Shown here: positions 44,664 through 52,049 of the stretch, in pieces | Layout: each line of letters opens with the position of its first letter | Position numbering within the stretch: position 1 is the first letter of the stretch | Source of the DNA: Aureobasidium sp. EXF-3400 | Lineage: Eukaryota > Ascomycota > Dothideomycetes > Dothideales > Saccotheciaceae | Reading direction: 5' to 3' | NCBI GenBank assembly: GCA_024195585.1 | Contig: SWBL01000351.1 | Span: forward strand, 1 to 52,049 | DNA length: 52,049 bases | Program-made: the position numbers and the translations under genes | The notes under the pieces: generated by a model | Told to the model about the DNA's origin: nothing | Database searches by the model: none | The model's input: only the letters and a program-made list of their open reading frames with translations

Positions 44664-46336
44664 TATAGTGGCGTAGTGGTATGTATGAGGTCGAAGATAA
44701 TTATCAAGCTCTCTTCTGAAGTCCGGAGATGATGACTTGGGAGGAAGGATAGAACAATAATATGCTGTCACACTCTGTAGAAGTGCACCCGATTAGTCTT
44801 TTGATAGAGATCTTCTCTTGTTGATATCAAAAAATGATGGTTGCTTTTACCGTGTCGGGTACGTACGCATGCGGGGGTACATCGAGGAGTGAACAGCCTC
44901 TTGTGTCGTGAGTTACCGTACGAGGTCAGGTTTTGCGAATCCGTTACCATATTGTTTCATTGTCCCTGCATAGTGACCTTATCATGACACACGATTCATG
45001 CTTGTCCAATGGTTATGCAAGTGCGAATGAGCTGACCAGTTTTAGTCCACCGTTCCTGGGGAAGTTGCTGTCCGGTTATCAGGCAGATCACAAGACTAGT
45101 TCAAACCCAAGATAGTAGATACCGCAATCTGAGTTTGGGGAAGTCGCAACCAAATTGGGACAGTGGCTTCTGTAAGCTTATCTCGACAGCAACTCGCCAA
45201 GGTGGTCTGGAGTTCTAAACACAGGAATGTATTCTAGAAACCAGCAACCTTTTTTCAGCTCTCGTACGAGAACAACAGAACTGTATCTCGCAGATGGGCT
45301 GTCGAACGGCACATAGCCTTCAGATCCAGTGTATCTGCTTCGTAAGAAGCAAATTTCTCGAAGCACTTTACTTCGATACAACTATACATTGGAGAGAAAC
45401 ATTTTGTTGACAGCCATGCGTCAGTACTTCAATGGGGCAGAGACCCTATTCGAGCGAATGATGTACAGACACGCCCATTTCGTGTTCTTTCCTGCTAAAG
45501 ATTGTGAATGGACCCAGAATTGTTAATTTTGTGTAGCCGCTCCGTTGTTCCTCATGTAGCAAATACTTCAGATCTCCTGCTACATCTATACATAGGTTAT
45601 CTGGGTGCGACTTCGATGCGCTGCCTTGTTCCCGATCGCTTCGACGACGATGCAACCGTTCAGAGTCTATGCAGCCACAAAGCAGCGTGCTTATCACCGG
45701 GATCGCAGACTTGCGGTGAGATGTGTGGCTGTCGAGGCTATCCGCCAGACATCGCAATTGCACAGCAAAGAATGCCTTCTTCCGAGTGATAGTTTCCTGA
45801 CCGCAAGTTCAAGTGTTGCGCAGTCCTGTTGCATGGCTGCCCAAGGACATGCTTCACACGTGGTATCCGTTGGTTCTTGTCCAGTCTGCTGATAGGGTGA
45901 TTACTGATGGCCATAAAATATTCAGGAGCGAACAAGTCCTTTTTCCGATTAAGAAGTTGAATACACTTCTCGTGAAGGTGATCTGTCGCACTCGTGAGCG
46001 ATTGGGCTATTGCAAGCAATTTAGGTGCTGATCTTGTCACAACAGATCTGATGATCACACTTGAGTTTCAGGCTTTGACAGCGCATGTGTTGGGTCTCCT
46101 CTCCAGTCCAGTTTTCCGTTGTATGCTCGAGCTACTGTGGTCGCGTAGGCTGCCTGATCGCTTGGATGATACTGTTGGACGAGTCTGTTCTGGTCGTCTC
46201 AGAGATTTTGTCGCGATGGATAAAAAGGCGTATCCGGTTCACTCAGATGTCTGTCACCACGTGCTGTCTCTTGCCAAAGCGATATCACAAATTAAAAAGC
46301 GTTTCCTCATGTATATCAAGCTGTCGATGTAGTGTA
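44664..46336. other. Large gene-free gap inside the betaine cluster
   Basis: 1673 bp between the serine dehydratase start and the sarcosine-oxidase-like stop. Reading frames are all under about 115 codons and overlap in several frames. I could not recognise a transporter, regulator or reductase relic, nor a tRNA. Confidence 0.5.
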
Positions 46337-47753
46337 TTATAGCTTGGCGGATCTGACGGGGTCCAACATATCCTTCATATCGTGTCTCGGCCAGTCGGCG
46401 AAGTGCTTGGGGTCAGGACGGTCTCTGTCCCATCCCCATTTTTCACACAACTCAGGTTCCAATGTGCCCTCCAGCATGGATATGATGTACTTGCCTAGCA
46501 CAGGGAAGAACTTCCAGCCGTGGAAGTTACCACATGTTGCGACATACAAGCCCTTGGCAGCGGTGTGTGGCGAGATGATGAAGTCGGAACTGGAAGTGAA
46601 AGCGTCCCTACACAAGATTAGTACATGGATCGGATTTTATGGGACTGAGAAAAACTTACCAGCAGATACGGTGTTTCTCCATGGTCCAGTGTGCAGAGTT
46701 CTTTCCATAGAAGACGTGGTTGGCGTATTGAATATCCTCCTTCAGTCTGTTCGAAACCTCCCACTGTCCGTAGTCGCGCTTCGCCGGGGGTGCGGATACA
46801 ACGCGGCCGGGCAAAACTTCTGTGTCGTTCTTGAAAATCTTCTGACCCCACCACTTGAGTTCTCTGTCTCTTGTTGGCGGCAGACTTCCAATGAAAGGTC
46901 CTATCGTCATTGTCAGTTGTGAAACCCGGAAGGCAGGTCAGAGCAATATCTTACCAGTCTCAGCGGTGTAGCCCTGAACACCGACTGGCATGGATGCAAA
47001 TCTGCGGTATGATTCCTCATCGAGTCTTGTCATGCCGGTGGTAATACCGCCAGCAACGATTCTCTCGCCGGCACAGAGATCGTTGTTGCCGCTGGCCTGG
47101 GCGCAGTACTCAAGCAACTTTGGTGTGTATGCGCCCGTGCAGAGAAGAGTGTGTTTGGCAGTTAAGGTCTCACCGTCGGCCGTCTTGATGCCGCTACAGC
47201 GGCCATTATCAAGAATCAGCGAAGCAACCTCGGCCTGCTTGTACTTGACACCGAGTCTCAAGGCTTCACGAGTGATGCCAATCAGACACTCGCCAGCAGT
47301 GGCCCAGCCACTGGTCTTGTTGACGAGGACTTCCTTGACACCAGTGTAGTCGGCGTCTTCGAACAGACCACCGTACAGCTTGCGAGCCTCGTCGATTGGC
47401 ACGGCCTTGAGGTCGGCGGCTCTGCCCAGCTTCTTGTAGTTGTTGACAACGTCCTGGGCGTAGTCGCTGCGACACATCCAATAGATGCCGGTCTGGTAGA
47501 AGTAAGGCTTCCACAGGTTGTCTGTCTTGAACATGTCTTGTGACTCGATGGCCATCTTGCAGTATACGATGTCGTCGTAGTCGGCGCGGACTACCTTGTT
47601 CCAGTCCCACGAGGCGGCCACGCGGGTGTCTTGGTCGAAGGCATCACGGTCGACGATAGTGATGTCTGCGTTGGGGTACTTCTTGATCAGATGGAAAGCA
47701 GTCGAGACGCCGAAAACGCCAGCGCCAACGATCAGGTACGACTTCTCGGCCAT
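46337..47753 (-). CDS. Sarcosine oxidase-like flavoenzyme, peroxisomal (C-terminal AKL)
   Basis: FAD-dependent amine oxidase of the DAO/monomeric sarcosine oxidase group, 436 aa; exons 47753-46955, 46900-46660 and 46607-46337 (introns 54 and 52 nt). The Rossmann motif is YLIVGAGVFGVSTAFHL (G10xG12xxG15). ASWDWNKVVRADY matches the conserved region of fungal sarcosine, pipecolate and fructosyl-amino-acid oxidases. C346 in HRICWDAFTSSSDF is placed like the cysteine that binds FAD covalently in monomeric sarcosine oxidase. NFHGWKFFPVLGKYI is the usual C-terminal substrate/FAD segment. The last residues, SAKL, form a type-1 peroxisomal targeting signal. Expected reaction: sarcosine plus O2 to glycine, formaldehyde and H2O2. 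L-pipecolate or fructosyl-amino-acid oxidase remain alternatives by sequence alone; the neighbouring dimethylglycine oxidase favours sarcosine. Confidence 0.87.
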
Positions 47754-48669
47754 TGTTGGGGTATAGAGATGGAATGCAAAAAGGAGCTTATGACGAATAC
47801 CAACTACATGCTGCCGATTGTCTTTATTATAAGACGAAGCTTGTGGCCGACGTCGTCAGTCCAGCGTGCATGCTCAACATGGTCATCATATCCACTTCCG
47901 ATTACGGAAGTCTCATCCATCATTCTCACGTGTCTGCACCCTCTTGCCCCGCCGCTACCCCACAAGTACACCCCCGAACACCGAGAACACTGCCCAAATC
48001 GGTGCATCCAAATCTCCTACACACCAACAGAAGAGATACGGAATGGAAAATAGCATGACCTATCCAGGGTTCTACGACGCGTTCTGCCACCATGAGAAGC
48101 TTTTTATCCCGACGCTAGCAACAACATTCACATCAAAGCTGGAACACGTCGAGGGGTCAACCCTGACTTTGAGATTCAACCAAAGATAAACATGGTTACA
48201 TTCTTGTGTGTCGCATAGTGACTCCTAATTCGAGCTAGATACGATTGACAAGCACTCCATGAATCTTTTCTCGGAAGATTGTATATGTTCGTGAAATGTT
48301 ACAGTGATTTTGTGAATTGTCTTCTTCTCGTGCAACGTCGGTTCTGAAACCTACGTATCTCCATCTCCCAGCATCCGGGTCGAAGATGTACATGCGAAAC
48401 CTAATATACATACGGAACAAAGATCACGTTTATGGTATGATCGCTCATTTCCAGAACAAAGCCTGGACTGATAGTTCTAATGGTGAAACCACCAGAAAAG
48501 GGCGACATGTTCGTACGGGTGTCTTTACACCTTCTGGACCCTGTGCACACATAAAAGCTTACACCTCGACGGAAAACGGTCAAAATAACGTTAAAGTATG
48601 CCTTGATCATTAAAGTGCGCCATGTTCTATGCTATAAATAAATCCCTTCATTACTTCTAGAAGCCTCAA
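47754..48669. other. Intergenic region upstream of the sarcosine-oxidase-like gene
   Basis: 916 bp holding the promoter of the sarcosine-oxidase-like gene and the 3' UTR of the dimethylglycine oxidase gene. It contains the palindrome described separately at 47894-47911. No gene is seen. Confidence 0.5.
47894..47911. promoter_or_regulatory. Perfect inverted repeat with CCG-N4-CGG core
   Basis: ACTTCCG, spacer ATTA, CGGAAGT: seven-base arms in perfect symmetry, 141 bp upstream of the ATG at 47753. CCG-N4-CGG is a typical everted half-site arrangement for Zn2Cys6 regulators such as Leu3. It is a candidate operator for a cluster regulator; I found no second copy before the other three genes. Confidence 0.45.

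Positions 48670-52049
<3,380 letters not shown>

Noticed and set aside
45605..45892. Short overlapping frames between 44.7 and 46.3 kb as genes
   Set aside because: All are under about 115 codons, overlap in several frames, and show neither splice-linked continuity nor a known family.

Overview
The window is nuclear DNA of a filamentous ascomycete (Pezizomycotina). The evidence is short introns (mostly 50-60 nt, GT..AG, confirmed by reading frame), high gene density on both strands, and fungal gene families such as RAX2, the DASH subunit DAD4, DUF3669 and an arginine-specific mitochondrial carbamoyl-phosphate synthase. A Dothideomycete, perhaps a black yeast of the Aureobasidium kind, would fit, but this is only an impression. 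I resolved 20 protein genes; exon joins were worked out by hand from splice signals and frame. No tRNA, rRNA or CRISPR was found.

Layout. From 1 to 23.2 kb lie housekeeping genes: VPS4 (only two bases of its start codon are cut off), YKT6, a small zinc-binding protein, a disordered fungal protein, ARP5, a GNAT acetyltransferase, DAD4, SLH1, a GT8 glycosyltransferase and RAX2. From 23.2 to 28 kb is an island of different character: a kinase-like DUF3669 gene, bracketed by two diverged direct repeats of about 250 bp and by four copies of a degenerate unit of about 90 bp, followed by a LanC-like gene. From 28.4 to 37.6 kb come ARPC2, UTP12 and CPA2; a fifth copy of the 90-bp unit sits in a swollen intron of CPA2. 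From 38 to 41 kb are a secreted SMP-30/gluconolactonase-like protein and an EamA/DMT transporter.

From 41.3 to 51.2 kb, four genes on the minus strand read as a glycine betaine catabolic cluster. A Rieske monooxygenase (betaine to dimethylglycine) is followed by a PLP L-serine dehydratase, a peroxisomal sarcosine-oxidase-like flavoenzyme ending in AKL, and an intronless two-domain dimethylglycine oxidase that closely resembles the actinobacterial enzyme. Together they would demethylate betaine to glycine, feed one-carbon units into folate, and pass carbon through serine (made by SHMT elsewhere) to pyruvate. This cluster, and the likely bacterial origin of the dimethylglycine oxidase, is the strongest candidate for a little-described system here. 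The repeat-bracketed DUF3669 island is the second.
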